Below are positions 11,056-22,473 of a stretch of DNA of 64,000 nt, piece after piece; the first letter of the stretch is position 1; the number at the start of each line of letters is the position of its first letter. The stretch lies in NCBI GenBank assembly GCA_936440205.1, contig OW387148.1:44551003-44615002 (forward strand), in the 5' to 3' direction. The stretch is from Lepidonotus clava. Its lineage: Eukaryota; Annelida; Polychaeta; Phyllodocida; Polynoidae. The position numbers and the translations under genes are program-made. Under the pieces are notes generated by a model. That model had not been told where the DNA came from, ran no database searches, and worked only from the letters and a program-made list of their open reading frames with translations.

Positions 11056-11723
11056 TGTTTTCGTGTAGTAGGAATGAATACAGTTGTCTTGAGAGGTGTA
11101 GTAACAATGTTACACACCCTTAGCGTGTTGGGTGTAGTCTGCTTGAAGTCCAGCAATAGATATGAGTGTCTTGCCGATGTTTCTTCGTCATATATGTTAG
11201 TAAGAAAACGAGGATGAGTTGGAAACACTTGACGTGATAAAGCATGAATTTGACTCATATCTCTTGGATTTTTTAAAATTATCATCTAATGAGAGTTCAG
11301 ACTAAGTGTTCTGAAATCCTTATTAGGAAGAAATAAATTTTGAGTTATAAATATAACACTCATATTTCTATGATGAGAACCTTTTATGAATAGATCTCTT
11401 ATAAGAGGTGCATCTTCTTTATCTAAGAGATTGTCTATTATAAGTAGAGAATGTTTAGATAAGTCTTTTTTTCCATGTAAAAGTTCATCTCTTGAAAGGA
11501 GACCTTCGTTGAATTTAACTTTTCCTTGATACTTCTTGAAAATGTCTTGCCATTGTTCATAGCAATATATAATCTCAGCTACCGGTGGATTTATTACATC
11601 TTTTGCCTTTTCTATAATCTCAAACACTAATTGGGTTTTACCACATCCTGAAGGTCCAGCGATAAGACATGTGAAAGGTCCTTTTAGTCTTGGGTCAAAT
11701 GCAATTTCCTTTACCCTTTCCAT
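11052..11723 (-). pseudogene. Polinton packaging ATPase (FtsK/A32-like)
   Basis: The N-terminal part starts MERVKEIAFDPRLKGPF and carries a Walker A motif GPSGCGKT and a Walker B motif LLIIDN, then MSVIFITQNLF, the sensor-like strand of this family. The C-terminal part has DMSQIHALSRQVFP and HSYLLLDFKQTTPNTLR, also typical. Such ATPases pump DNA into virus-like capsids, so with the capsid and integrase genes this marks a virus-type Polinton. The gene is broken. It is the innermost recognised gene of the left arm. Confidence 0.85.
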
Positions 11724-12165
11724 TTTTTCTATTTAATGAATCTATATCACGTCTTACCCGGTCGAAGGTTAATGTACTGAATGACACTTTTAATGAAAAC
11801 AATCCATTTTGTATGGTATAGATAATATAAGAGTGTTTTTCATGAAACAAAATAAAATAACAACAAATCAAAAGTGATGGCATCATAACAACATTTTATG
11901 TGGAACGAAACAAAAGAATACCAAATTAAAAGTGGAAACTCTGATAACATGGGTTTTTTCTGTTTCACAAAACAAAAGAATAACAAATTAATGAAACCGA
12001 ACCATAAATGTTCCCCATATGTTTTCTTTTCTTGTAACTCTGTTTCTTATGGGACAGCCCCTGGATGTCGGGTGCAAAATGCACCCTACCACCCAAAATC
12101 CACCGACCGCCGAACCACGCCCGCGAGGCCGATAAGACGCGAGCGGAGCGGTGGGCATTTGTTTT

Positions 12166-12218
12166 TCTTGAAAAAGAAAGGGGTGCACTTTAGGCACCCT
12201 CTTTTCTCTTTTCAAGAA
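12166..12218. repeat. Long imperfect hairpin beyond the ATPase gene
   Basis: Left arm TTCTTGAAAAAGAAAGGGGTGC, loop ACTTTAG, right arm GCACCCTCTTTTCTC then TTTTCAAGAA. It lies upstream of the ATPase gene near the junction of left arm and central block. It may be an RNA 3' hairpin or a replication structure; no evidence decides this. Confidence 0.65.
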
Positions 12219-12269
12219 AGCGTTGGACGCTGTTTGAGGCGTCTGTGTTTTATATTTTAATTATTGAAT

Positions 12270-12291
12270 TTAAGTGGTTATAACCACTTAA
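12270..12291. repeat. 22-bp perfect palindrome
   Basis: TTAAGTGGTTAT and its mirror complement, with no loop, about 50 bases right of the long hairpin. A second small hairpin (GGTTTTCTAC / GTAGAAAACC) lies at 12506-12532. Such palindromes can be protein-binding sites. Confidence 0.8.
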
Positions 12292-12548
12292 CGTATGGGT
12301 AGAATTACCAGCTTGAAAGTATCAACTCGATTATCAGCTCGTATGTTACAGTAGATAAACCTAACCCGCATGTACTTCATCATACTACGTAAGCTTTTTT
12401 GTTTCAATGGCAGCATAAATAATGACATGATTTATAGACATTTATAGTAAATAAACGCGCATCTTTATATTATAAGTGTGGGAATGAAAGAGGTTAGTTG
12501 AAGGGTGGTTTTCTACTTTTTGGTAGAAAACCGAATAGTCTGGAGGAG

Positions 12549-12688
12549 GATAAAAGGATCACGGCAAATTTTTGAACTCATACATTAAACAGACTTGGCC
12601 GTGTCTGAATCCAATTGCTCCAAACCGTGTCAAGGAGTGTATGTCTTACTCCACCACTAACCCTCCAACAGCAAAGTATCATTATACT
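12549..12688 (+). repeat. Inner inverted repeat, left copy
   Basis: Matches the reverse complement of 24771-24909 across about 140 bases, with CTCATACATTAAACAGACTTGG against CTCATACATTAGACAGACTTGG. Matches continue at lower identity to AGTATCATTAT. Differences fall evenly over codon positions, so the pair does not look like conserved coding sequence. Confidence 0.7.
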
Positions 12689-13072
12689 CTCGCCCGGTTT
12701 AAAACGACTATCCTGAACTTTTCAAACGGGTGCGTAAGTTTTACTGCACCAATTTATTCCTTGATGTGCGCTCATGTTACAAGCCCTCCTGCAGGAATAG
12801 TATTCTTAACACCATCCTAGCACAAAGTATAGTTTCACACTATTCCATTGCAGTAGTTGCGGCTTTAACAAAACAATCCCCCCTTTCCAGCTTCAACGTG
12901 TTAATTCCATTAATGCGCTTACCTCTCACAGTTAATCTGACAATCTGTATCCAAAGGTATGCTACCCCGGTACCCCGGTACCCCCACTAGCGATATATAG
13001 AATTATTCATTAAACCACATTAATTCCTGTTAATTTTGATCTACACACAAATCTGGGCAGTTTTTGGGAGCG

Positions 13073-13105
<33 letters not shown>

Positions 13106-13770
13106 CCAGCGACACATGTACATGATTACAGAGATGCCAACATTCTGGTAAGTGTAATTAATGGAGGAAAGCGGGGGGGGGGGGGGAGAGAGAGGGGGGC
13201 AAAAACATGAATGTACGTGGGAGGGGGCCCACCGAACAAACATCATTTAATATTTGAGGGGGGGTGGGGAATGCCTGTTTAAATACATCATGTATGATTG
13301 GTAAAGTTAGAGTCAAGGCCTTGTATTTATTTCATATCAAATATAATTTCCGGGTTTCAAATACTTGCAGGCCTAACCCAACCTTAAGCTTTATAAACTT
13401 AAAAATTATAAGTTATCCAAACCAGTATAAATAAAAAGAGGCATTTTTTACCAAGCTGTAGATAGTTTACTACTCTAATTTACTATGACTGCTTCCAAAT
13501 TCCTGTGCATTTTTTCCAAGGGCTCAAAAGTTTATCAAGAGTCACTTAATGCCAATGTGTTTAGCACGATTTATTTTAGTGTTTTCCTGTGGGCACAAAA
13601 TTAATCATCAGAGGACTAAAATATTGACATGTTTTGAATCGTACAGATTTATGTCTCAAACTTATCAACGTATATATATATCTGGTTTCAATACATATTA
13701 TAGTAAAAACTCACAAAAGTGGTGAGTGTCATGTTGACACTGGGGATACGACGATCGTTTGCTAGGCCAG
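12689..13770. other. No gene; long C-run and G-run
   Basis: A run of 31 C (13073-13103) and one of 14 G (13173-13186) stand in otherwise AT-rich DNA. No reading frame here has codon structure or motifs I can support. Confidence 0.6.
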
Positions 13771-13774
13771 GCCT

Positions 13775-14108
13775 AACGAATCTAGTGGGGTTCGAACCCA
13801 CGAGGGGCTCGAATAATTCATTACTGCACCAGTGTCACGGCTCACCAGACGGATCTCCCGATAGAGGCCTTTTATATCAGAACCACAGGGCTGATGCAAT
13901 ACACTGCGTCCTACTTCTAGTATAGTGTAGACTGATCTTTCCTCCAGCGACACCTGGTTGATTAAATTGAAACATGGACGACCATGAACGAAAAAAATGT
14001 ATTCAAATGGGGATTCGAACTCGGGCAGGCCACCATCCAAGTACCAACCGGTCTCAATGTTGCTTAACTTACCCGGGCTAGGGACCATCCAAATACCAAC
14101 CGGTATGA
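13775..14108 (-). mobile_element. 5S rRNA-derived SINE
   Basis: On the minus strand the head resembles the 3' half of 5S rRNA with its internal promoter: AAGTTAAGCAAC (14059-14070) and GGTACTTGGATGG (14033-14045), in the spacing of 5S genes. A second partial copy of the GGTATTTGGATGG box lies just upstream (14087-14108). The body then has GAGTTCGAATCCCC and GTGGGTTCGAACCCCAC, both like polymerase III B boxes. A real 5S gene would carry the full 120 bases. The truncated head with an unrelated body marks a SINE of the 5S-derived class. Its exact 3' end is not clear. Confidence 0.65.
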
Positions 14109-14275
14109 ACAGATCATAACTTAGAGATTAGTGTAATTGACTGTATGGATTTAAACATATCAACCAGGAGCCATCAAGAGATAAAGTCCAGTATTGATAG
14201 ATTTGGATACCTGCCAAACTGAATTAAACCTTCTGCATACCCAGGATGATTAGATTAAGCAGTTTGGGGTATTTA

Positions 14276-14452
14276 GGCATATTTCCTGGTACTGACATGT
14301 ACAGAACCAGAGTTTTGGGGGCGGTGATGTGAGTCTTCCCTGACAAACAAGGGGTGCACGTGGTCAACTAGAATTCAGGAGGGATCGGTGAGAAAAAGAA
14401 GGGGCGGGCGGTAGTTTGGCAGTGGGTAGTAACCTTGAAAGAGACCCCTTCC
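14276..14452 (+). mobile_element. Partial copy of the G-tipped MITE
   Basis: Contains GGTACTGACA, GGGGGCGGTGATG, GTCAACTAGAATTCAGGAG and GGCAGTGGGTAGTAACCTTGAAAGAGAC-type end sequence shared with 22180-22320. The G-run tip is missing, so it is a fragment. Confidence 0.6.
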
Positions 14453-15139
14453 CAGTATAAAGTGGAAAAGGAGAAAGTGGAGGATCGGATTCATATGGAG
14501 AGTCCCATTGGTATTGCAAATATAAATTTATGCAACATTTTGTTCACACTTTAATGTCAGAAACAAATTTCACATCAGAATGTACTGAGCATTTGTATAT
14601 ATTTTTCATTCTTAGTCTTAACACCAAGGAAAATGTACGTATTTTGTTTTTTTTCCATATGAAATATTTATAGTTTTATATTCTGAATTTGTAGTCTTAT
14701 CCCCGTCATGGGTAGCCCTGTGGTCAGGGGTGTCTGGTGACCAGCTGCAGATGGTTATGTGATCTGGGGGAAGAACGGGGGTTGGGCGATAGACACAGCA
14801 TGTGGTCTCTGTCCTGTGGAGCATTAAATTATTCCGACAGTGATGATAGAAAAGTCTGAAATCATAAATCAAAGTAGGATTTTTTCTACGGAAAACATTC
14901 TTTAACATAATTGTGAACAAATTGATATGTTGAAAGTCAGAAATGAGCAATAATTAAGATAAATACAAAATTCGGAGAATTAAACAAATAATAATATGTT
15001 AATACTCGACCCTCCCTTTATGCATGCAATTCTTCGCGCATGAATTTACAGTTTTTTTTTCTCATGGACCACTTTCATCTCTGGAAATCCCCTTAGCTTA
15101 TTACAGGGGTGCTAAACACTGGCTTTCCCTACCAAGACA

Positions 15140-15365
15140 TATTCGTGAATTAGATAATATTGATATAAAATAGTACTGACGATGACAATTAAAAATTATG
15201 AACAGAAAAAAGTCGCCACCACACCACGTGGCGTATTGCCGTATGACGGACGATACGTCAAGTTTACCAAGGCATTTACAGGATTCGAACCCGCGCAGAG
15301 AAAACACATCAGGTCGTCAATGAAATGACTTATCCATTTCACCGCCAACCTGATGCTGCAGGTGA
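15140..15365 (-). mobile_element. tRNA-derived SINE-like sequence
   Basis: On the minus strand a TGGCGGTGAAATGG A-box-like word is followed after about 55 bases by GCGGGTTCGAATCC, a good B box. The two halves do not fold as a normal tRNA with a matching acceptor stem, and related sequence continues downstream of the B box. I take it for a tRNA-derived SINE or tRNA remnant. Confidence 0.4.
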
Positions 15366-15869
15366 TTGATTTTCAGACGGGTAGGTTCCTCCACGGGCCT
15401 TACAATGGGGTCAAACATTGCCATTTCTCCACGTCTTCACAAATCAAGGCTCCTGCGCCGCTAAAACTAGTAATCTGTCAGGATAGACTGGGAGGGAGGG
15501 AGGGAGGGAGAGAGCCCTGCGTGATGGAGGATTGATCTCCAGGGCCCGACCCGGGAACCCGACCCAGAGACCGCCTGATGGTGTAACCCTTACCGGGCCA
15601 CGCCCCACCACGCCCCGTTGCACTGCGTAAGTAAACCCCGGTCTCAACCGATGATTGGGACGGAATCTGAGCTGTGTTGCAGTTTGCCCCATGAGTTTGC
15701 CCCAGTCTGAGAGGAGGTCTCTGTGGGTCGTTACAGGGGTGTGCACCTGCCATCCGGCTTAAAGCCTGCAGTCTGTAGCAGAATGTATTGAAGGGGGGGG
15801 GAGGTGTTGACACTCAATCCGGCCTTTATTTTTTTATAGTTACCAATCTGGGGCGGATGCCCTATTAAA

Positions 15870-15953
15870 TCATGTTTGATGGGGGGCCCACCCCCCTGTA
15901 CATTCATGTTTTGCCCCCCCCCTACAAATTCCTGGGTCCGCCCCTGTGTAATG
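15870..15953 (-). mobile_element. hAT-like MITE end (CAGGGGCGGACCCAGG)
   Basis: On the minus strand from 15953 the sequence begins CAGGGGCGGACCCAGGAATT, the end motif of a widespread animal hAT-type MITE group, followed by a G-run and GAATGTACAGGGGGGTGGG. A related, diverged end lies at 17660-17710 (plus strand). The opposite end was not identified. Confidence 0.45.
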
Positions 15954-15983
15954 CCCACTAACGGCCGCCCATCACAACACCCT

Positions 15984-16396
15984 GGGGGGGGTGGGGGGGG
16001 GGTGGGGGGCGCTGACTTGTTGGAGGTTACTCCCCACTGCCAAACTACTGCCCCCACTTTTCATGACTTACCCCTCTGAATTTTAGTTGACTGCCCCCTA
16101 TTTTGGTGGGCTTCAGGTCACCGCTCCACAAAATAAAAGTGTGTCAATACCAGAAAATATACAGAAAAAACCAAAAATGCTCAACAAAACTTCTTAGGAA
16201 ATAACTGTATTTTTTTGGGTGAAAAAAAGTAACAATAAGGCTAACTACCAAGTTATTGCCCCTATACTGTTCTATGAATATTGTTCACCGCCCCCCTATT
16301 TGCTGACCGCCCCCCAATGTTTACGTTCCCCGCCCCCGCTTGGTGGGTCCGTTTCGCAGTGGGTACCTTTTCAAACCCAAGTGACAAGTGCCCCCC
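15984..16396. mobile_element. G-tipped MITE, second copy
   Basis: The left end has G-runs then CCCCACTGCCAAAC. The right end, on the minus strand, has a G-run, CACTTGTCACTTGGGTTTG, then GGTACCCACTGCGAAAC. Both ends match those of the element at 21919-22344, and the interior matches its reverse complement. Target duplications are not clear here. Confidence 0.65.
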
Positions 16397-16970
16397 TCTC
16401 CTGGGGGGGGGGGGGACGAAGCCAAATTATTCCCCCGAGTAGGTGCGCGTCTATGCCTTCAGGGCTTCGGCTTTGGCTGAGTCATCCCCCAGGTCTGTTC
16501 TTGTTTTATTGTATACAATAACCCTGGAAAATATCCTATTAACCCATGAAGAGGGGATTAAAGCGGGGAAATAATTTTGGATTATGTCCTTGCAGGGAAA
16601 TAACGCTGACCATATGCATTAGCCCAAATTTGCTAGCGGGGAAGGACACTGATGAATTCGAAGGTATAGGCGCTACGAAGTTGGTATAGAATAAATTAAA
16701 ATAATTATCCTCGAGCTCTTGATCCTGTTTGTGATTAGCTACAAACTCACTGTATATCTCTATGATCATGAGTTACATCGATTGCAACCCTGCTCCACCC
16801 ACCAGGGCACATTTTTTCACGTAACCGACAACGTGACCCTCAGTTTCGGAGCATGTGTTGCATTTTCTTATCAACAGGCCTAGGGTGCAGGCACATTTCG
16901 TTAGTTTCAACTTGAATGTACTCGAACTAGCGCCCATTCACACATAAAACTTAGAGAAGAAACATCTGAG
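16396..16970. other. No gene seen
   Basis: A run of 13 G (16403-16415), then unremarkable AT-rich DNA without a supported coding frame. Confidence 0.5.
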
Positions 16971-16972
16971 TC

Positions 16973-17273
16973 ATGTCGACCCCTCCTCTGGAAACCATCG
17001 AAAGTCCACAGTCACCGGGACCCTCTCGGGAGGTCAATCCTCCCGCGACAATCACTAAAGATTGTACTGACACTAGGCCTCCTTTGAAAAGAAATTGTGT
17101 ACCGTTCATCCATACTGTCGCGCAATGAGCACCACTACCATGTATGATCGTCGGCAGTCTGTTCCCCTGGCCCGGGCTTCCCTCTCTCCGCTCGTGCTGC
17201 GGGCATTATCAAGTCAGCTGGGAGCCCATACCCAAAAGAGTGGCCACCCATCACCCCCTCCATCCAAGTGAGG
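16973..17273 (+). other. Possible 5' exon of the PHD-finger gene
   Basis: An ATG at 16973 opens 51 codons (MSTPPLETIESPQSPGPSREV...) rich in Pro and Ser, then a stop. An overlapping ATG at 17127 opens another 48 codons, and CAAGTGAG|GTAAGA near 17273 is a good donor. It lies upstream of, and in the same direction as, the PHD-finger exons at 20.86-21.33 kb. The link is a guess from order and composition. Confidence 0.25.
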
Positions 17274-20130
17274 TAAGAAAGAAACTCTTTTTTTTTCCAG
17301 CAACATCCCTGTAAAGCGTGTACATGTTTCGGTTAATTATCTAATAAACCGTTTCATCTTTCCTTTTCTGGTATACTTGCATTTTCAATAACCTATAGCT
17401 ACTATATATTGAACGGGTTCTAACTTTTTATCCTAATTACATCTTTTCCCGGTACCGAGCAGTCTGTGCCAGAATCTACTTTCCTTCTCCGTCTAGTGCT
17501 AATCAGCTTCTATTTAATGATTTCAGTGGCGCCTGTCTTCTGAGATAGCTCTTCATGGTCAGGGCTTCCGAATTGATCAGAATATCTAGTTTTTCTGAAC
17601 CTGGCTGGTCCTTGTCGACATCACTTTGCAATTTTTCCTTTGGTCGCTACCTGGTGGATCAGGGCCAAGGGCGCATCCCGGAATATGTACAGGTGGGGGG
17701 GGGGAAAGTTCCCCCTTCCCCTCCCCACCCCCCCGTCATCGGCCCTTTATCATCAGTTCTGGGTGGTACATTTGAATTCATTTACCTCATCAACTCTGTT
17801 GACGTATGTCATAGTACCAGTGTAAACAATTAATCTAATAAAAGAAAGTATTCACGCGATTTAGTGCCTTTTATCATTGTTTTCTCATCAATCACTGCAT
17901 TGATTTGTGCATAATACTGTGAAGTGTTTACCTTGTAATAAGAGTGCTATTTTAAATTATCTTTGATTAATTATCGGCTCATGGGTTGTGTAAAGGGCAA
18001 CCAAGTGGAGTCCTGCAACACTTCCAGCATGATAAGCCTACAAAAATGAACCTCGGTTGGCTAAAGAGAGGTAATCGAGTGTAATTGATTGTTAAAGGAA
18101 TTGTCTTATCATCAAGGAATTCAAGTGAAATACTAACTTTATGGAAAAGGTGTTTATAAAAGTTCAATTTCAAGTACAAAGATTCAGAATATTATGCTTA
18201 CATCCTGATATATTAAATCATATTATTAAACGATAAGAGTCTTTAGGCATTACTGTAGACTAAAAGTTTTAAGAACAATATATATATTCCATTCCATATA
18301 TACCTTCGGCTTCATCAACGTTGTCATTTGCAGTAAATAGTGCCATCTTGTGTTAACTTAGCCGATAGCGTTAACCTTAATTACGTGACCCAAATTAGCG
18401 TTATCTTTCAAATACTTGAAGTCGGAGCCATCTAGTGAGTAAATCAAAAGCCAGCTAGCATATACTTAATATCCTAATATGTACTGGGGACATCTGCCGG
18501 TCTTTACATTAATATAACCAACTCCGTCCCCAGGCCTCGAACTCTGGTTGAAAAAATATAAAATGCAAAAATATAAAATCGAAATTATTGTAGTTTCTAT
18601 AACAGAATCACGGCCTGTTGATAACTTGAAATTTCTTCACAATTATTGATTAGCAATGAATTTTGACTCATTCTATAAGACAAAGCACCTGCCGGGCTGA
18701 ACGATATTTTATTCAATAGATATTAGAATTCAGGGTTCATTTTCCTATTAAAAAAAAAAGGTATTGCTGCCTTGTCTATGGCGATGGCGAATATTATTCA
18801 AGTCCTATATGCTATTTCTTCATCGAGCCCAAAGCAGACGGGGGGTTCCTACCAAACGTTAACGACTTACAATACAACAATACAATACAATAATTTATTC
18901 ACAGCCCTAATTGAGGCAAAGGAAAGAGAGAGTTTAGCCGATATATAGTTACTTGGAATCCCAGATTAAGAATAGAAAGATCTAGATCTAGAGTCAGCTA
19001 GCTACTCCATGATAACACTAAAGACTATGAAACAGATCAATTTTCAAAAAGGGGGGGGGGGCGTGCTATTTTGGAAATCTCCTCCCGCACCATAAAATAA
19101 TTAAGTGTAATGGTTATCCAGAGTATCCCCTTTGATGGGGATTGAATAGTGACATGGCTTGGCCAGGGTAGTTATTTTGAGGTAGCACCTTGAGACTAAC
19201 ATGCTTTTAACATGTTGACTAAGTAGTTTAGAGCTGAGATTCTATGCCCCGAGAGGTGTACCTTGCCGCACTACCCATAGTTGTAGACAAAGTATTCGTC
19301 CCTGGATATTGCCATTCCTATACAGCGGAGGTGGTTGAGCAGGGGAAGGGATGCATCGCAGGCTAGCACATTTCATGCTTTTCTCTTAGGCTTCCGGCCG
19401 GCGCTCTTCTCTGGCATGGAGCCGCATGCGCATGCTTTTGTTTTTAGAGGATTTAGATTTTTTTTTGTTTTGTGGTCCAGCTTTTCGGCCACGTACTTGT
19501 CTGAATTTGGCCATCATAATGCTGCAAAATTAATTCTGTCAAATTGTATAATGTTGCATGTTTTTCAGTTCAGAAGAGCGCTTCCATGGTTAGGGCATTT
19601 TGACGTCACAGGCATGTGTGAGTAAGAGATATGTACATCGGTCTCTCTTTGGCAAGGGATTGGCAGTTGAATAAGTAATGAAACTCATGGGACAGGACAT
19701 AACAGGTTTGACGCCGGGACACGCGTCTATATGATGACTGCGTCCAGCTGTTGGCCATCTGAGGCGGCGCATTTCAACTAGCTGCTTTGATAAACTGATT
19801 TATCTGTTATGATTGTTTCTAAAGTATACCATGTTTTGTGATATATCATCCCCTACATGTATATGAATTTGTTAGTCCGAGCAGCTCTTTATAAAGAAAG
19901 TAGAGAGTTTGACAGTTGGTTTTACTATAGGATATAGAGGGCCGCTCAGTTAGGGTCCAGGACCAGTGTCCAGGACGGGGGGGGGGGGGGGTACTGTGTA
20001 AGGTGACAATGGGTGTTCCACGCACAAATGACATAGGTAACATTGGTGAGAATAGTTATACGGGACAGCCTGAGAAGTCAGATTGGCCTGATAAACTGGG
20101 CTAATTAATATTACCCGCCTTTTTCTTGTC
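17274..20130. other. No gene seen; dispersed repeat fragments
   Basis: AT-rich DNA with a diverged hAT-like MITE end near 17660-17710, G-runs at 17695-17704, 19051-19061 and 19977-19991, and no coding frame with support. Confidence 0.5.
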
Positions 20131-20600
20131 GTATCTGACCGCTCCAGGCCGGCCTTGGAAGCCTGTCACTGGGTTATGTATAACACCACAGAAGTGCCGC
20201 GTTATGGGGGGCTGGACACGCGACGGGTGGTTCAAATTAGCCCCCGGTCCCCCACCACGGCCGTGGTCACTCCCGGCACCCGGTGCCCTGAGTGCCGATA
20301 ATAGACCAGGGCAAAAAACCAAAGCGGATAGTGTGTGAAATAAACATATTTACTATCTTATGATCATGCGTGTTATTACATCCTTCTTTATATATCTGTG
20401 AGTTTCATATGTAAAAAGTGAATAAATTTTGAGAAAACCTAAAGTTTACAACCGATTCCCTATGGTGCAAAGAGGGCCCACAATGACATGGCACCGTTTT
20501 GAACCATTGGGACTCGGGAACCAGGGTTTCCCCACAAAATGACGTGAGCGCTTCCGCGGTCTACCGTGTGTCGCAGACCCCGGGGATGGTTATGTAATGC
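20130..20600 (+). repeat. Dispersed repeat shared with 45400-45780
   Basis: Has CCCCCGGTCCCCCACCAC-like sequence, then TTCCCTATGGTGCAAAGAGG, GGAACCAGGGTTTCC and GTGAGCGCTTCCGCGGTCTAC. The copy at 45.4-45.78 kb has TTCCCTATGGTTCAAAGAGG, GGAACCAGAGTATACACC and GACGGCTTCCGCAGTGTAT in the same order and orientation. Class unknown. Confidence 0.6.
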
Positions 20601-20862
20601 TGTCCGGCCTGCAGCTCCTCCACTGCTGCCCATTCGCTCAGTAGTAAGGGACCATAGAGAGACTGATTTTTTGCTATGCGAAAAAATGTGCAAATTTAAC
20701 TGTAGAGGTAAATACCTAAATAATTGGAACTACTAATTTATGACATATTTACCGAGTCGGAATTTTCAGTAACTCTCTCGACTTGAATTTTTACCAGAAC
20801 CACGCATGGTATAGTACTGTTACTGCTTGATGTCTAATACATTCAAACGTACTAATTTTCAG

Positions 20863-21332
20863 ACGGAAGCGGCTTATTTGAAGCAGCAATTCAGAGGGGC
20901 GATGCAGGATTTTTACTGGCACGGCGAAGACCTTCAGCCGCGGTCGGTGTACTTGGGAAAATTGTACAGGTAGGCTGTTTAAAATAGTCTGGGAGAAATT
21001 GGGAAAGGCATAAGTTTGAATTTGAAAGGGTTGAAATGTAGGAAGAGGTAAAGGCATCACTTACAACAGTTTGATTAAAAAAAGAGGCCGACATACTGTG
21101 TAAAGTATTTGTTGGACACATCCACCTAATCAATATACCGCCTTGACATTTCAGGATCTACCTGAGGTGCCATAACTGCGGAAATTGCTGCCACGCGGAT
21201 TGCACGGATTTTACGCCACAACAGATACTGACGCGACACTACTTATGTGAGTGGTGCATCGGGAAGGAAAACACTATTCATGATTGGCCATGGAACAAGG
21301 ATATTGATGCATGGTATAGCGCCAGATCATGA
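20863..21332 (+). CDS. 3' end of a PHD-finger gene, two exons
   Basis: Exon 20863-20969 (acceptor TTTTCAG, donor CAG|GTAGGC) joins exon 21155-21332 (acceptor ATTTCAG, stop TGA) in phase 2. The product reads TEAAYLKQQFRGAMQDFYW ... SVYLGKLYR then IYLRCHNCGNCCHADCTDF, LTRHYLCEWCIGKE and ends DAWYSARS. The Cys/His pattern C-x2-C-x2-CCH-x2-C ... C-x2-C is the second half of a PHD-type zinc finger. The first Cys pair should lie in an upstream exon I could not find. AATAAA is at 21392-21397. A broken relative with the same exon layout lies at 42.86-44.26 kb. PHD fingers usually read histone tails. Host gene or transposon cargo is open. Confidence 0.6.
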
Positions 21333-21918
21333 TGGTTGTATATGATCCTTTGGTAAAACAAATTTGTATCTGATAATCAATTGCAAGCGAAAATAAACCG
21401 TTGTACAACAAATCATTTGGTTCCGGGCATGTTTATATATGTAACCTACCTAGACAGACGGGTTGATTTCGAAATAGTATTTGGGATGGGATAATATTGA
21501 CCAAGTTTAATTTTTAGGTGTTGACACTTCAGATTGGAAATTACGAAGCTATTAAGCACGGATAAAAGAGGGTTTGTAATGACATTTTTACTGCAGAAGG
21601 TGACTAAGACACACTTGAATAAGAAAAAGGATTAACATAGAATAATAGGTTTCTGCACGTTGTGGTATCTGAAACTCCCTATTGGCTGCACGGCTCCCCA
21701 CCCCCCTTGATGGGACCGCAACTGAGAAATATTATTTTAATATAGGCCTAATGGCAAAGTAGCTTGGCCACCCTCGCCAACTCCCACTGGAAGACATGTG
21801 TGGGACTAGAAACGGACGGGGTCAGTCTACCCCTTAGTCTACCCTAACCCATCTTCACGGGTGTGGTGGGGTCAGGCTCTGTGCGGCTCCCATCACCTAC
21901 GTAGTGTAGGAGCGGGAG

Positions 21919-22344
21919 CCCGGGGGGGGGGGGGGGGGGGGCAACTTGGGTTTGAGGAGGTACCCACTGCCAAACGGACCTGCCAAGCAGGGGTGGTGAA
22001 CTTCAAAATTGAGGGGCGGTCAACGACTTTTGAGGCAAAATAGGGGGGCCCTGACCAGCATCCAGAGAAAAATATAGGGGCAATAATTTAGTAATTAGCC
22101 TAATTACTACTTTATTTCACCCAAAAATGGCTATTGTAATATTATCAGAAGTTTTCTTTACCAATTTTGGTTATTTATGTATATTTTCTGGTATTGACAC
22201 ACTCGTATTTTGGAGGGCGGTGATCTGTGGTCCCCAAAATAAGGGGGCGGTCAACTAAAATTCAGGAGCGGTAAGTCATGAAAAGTTTGGCAGTGGGGAC
22301 AACCTTCAAAGAGACAGTGCCACCCCCCCCCCCCCCCCCCCGGG
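21919..22344. mobile_element. 426-bp MITE with poly-G tips and 8-bp target duplication
   Basis: It begins CCC plus 20 G and ends 19 C plus GGG. Inside each tip lies an inverted CCCACTGCCAAAC (left near 21962, right, minus strand, near 22305). AGCGGGAG flanks it exactly on both sides (21911-21918 and 22345-22352). Terminal inverted repeats with an 8-bp duplication point to the hAT mode of transposition. There is no coding capacity. Copies or pieces lie at 15984-16396 and 14276-14452. Confidence 0.8.
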
Positions 22345-22473
22345 AGCGGGAGGGACGTGCCCCGTTGTGGGAGGATGACCCTAACCCAGGGGGGCTGGGG
22401 GCTGAGGGCTAGTCAGTTAGCCACTGACCACCGCCTACGACACACGAACTGAACTAGCTCCCAACTCATCAAC

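Noticed and set aside
12572-12820. Plus-strand ORF MNSYIKQTW and its minus-strand look-alike MISYIRQTW at 24888
   Set aside because: They come from the inner inverted repeat; changes are not biased to third codon positions.
13010-13246. Poly-Gly/Pro frame on the minus strand
   Set aside because: Produced by the C- and G-runs.
14033-14070. Functional 5S rRNA gene
   Set aside because: Only the promoter-bearing half is present and it runs into an unrelated body; it fits a SINE.
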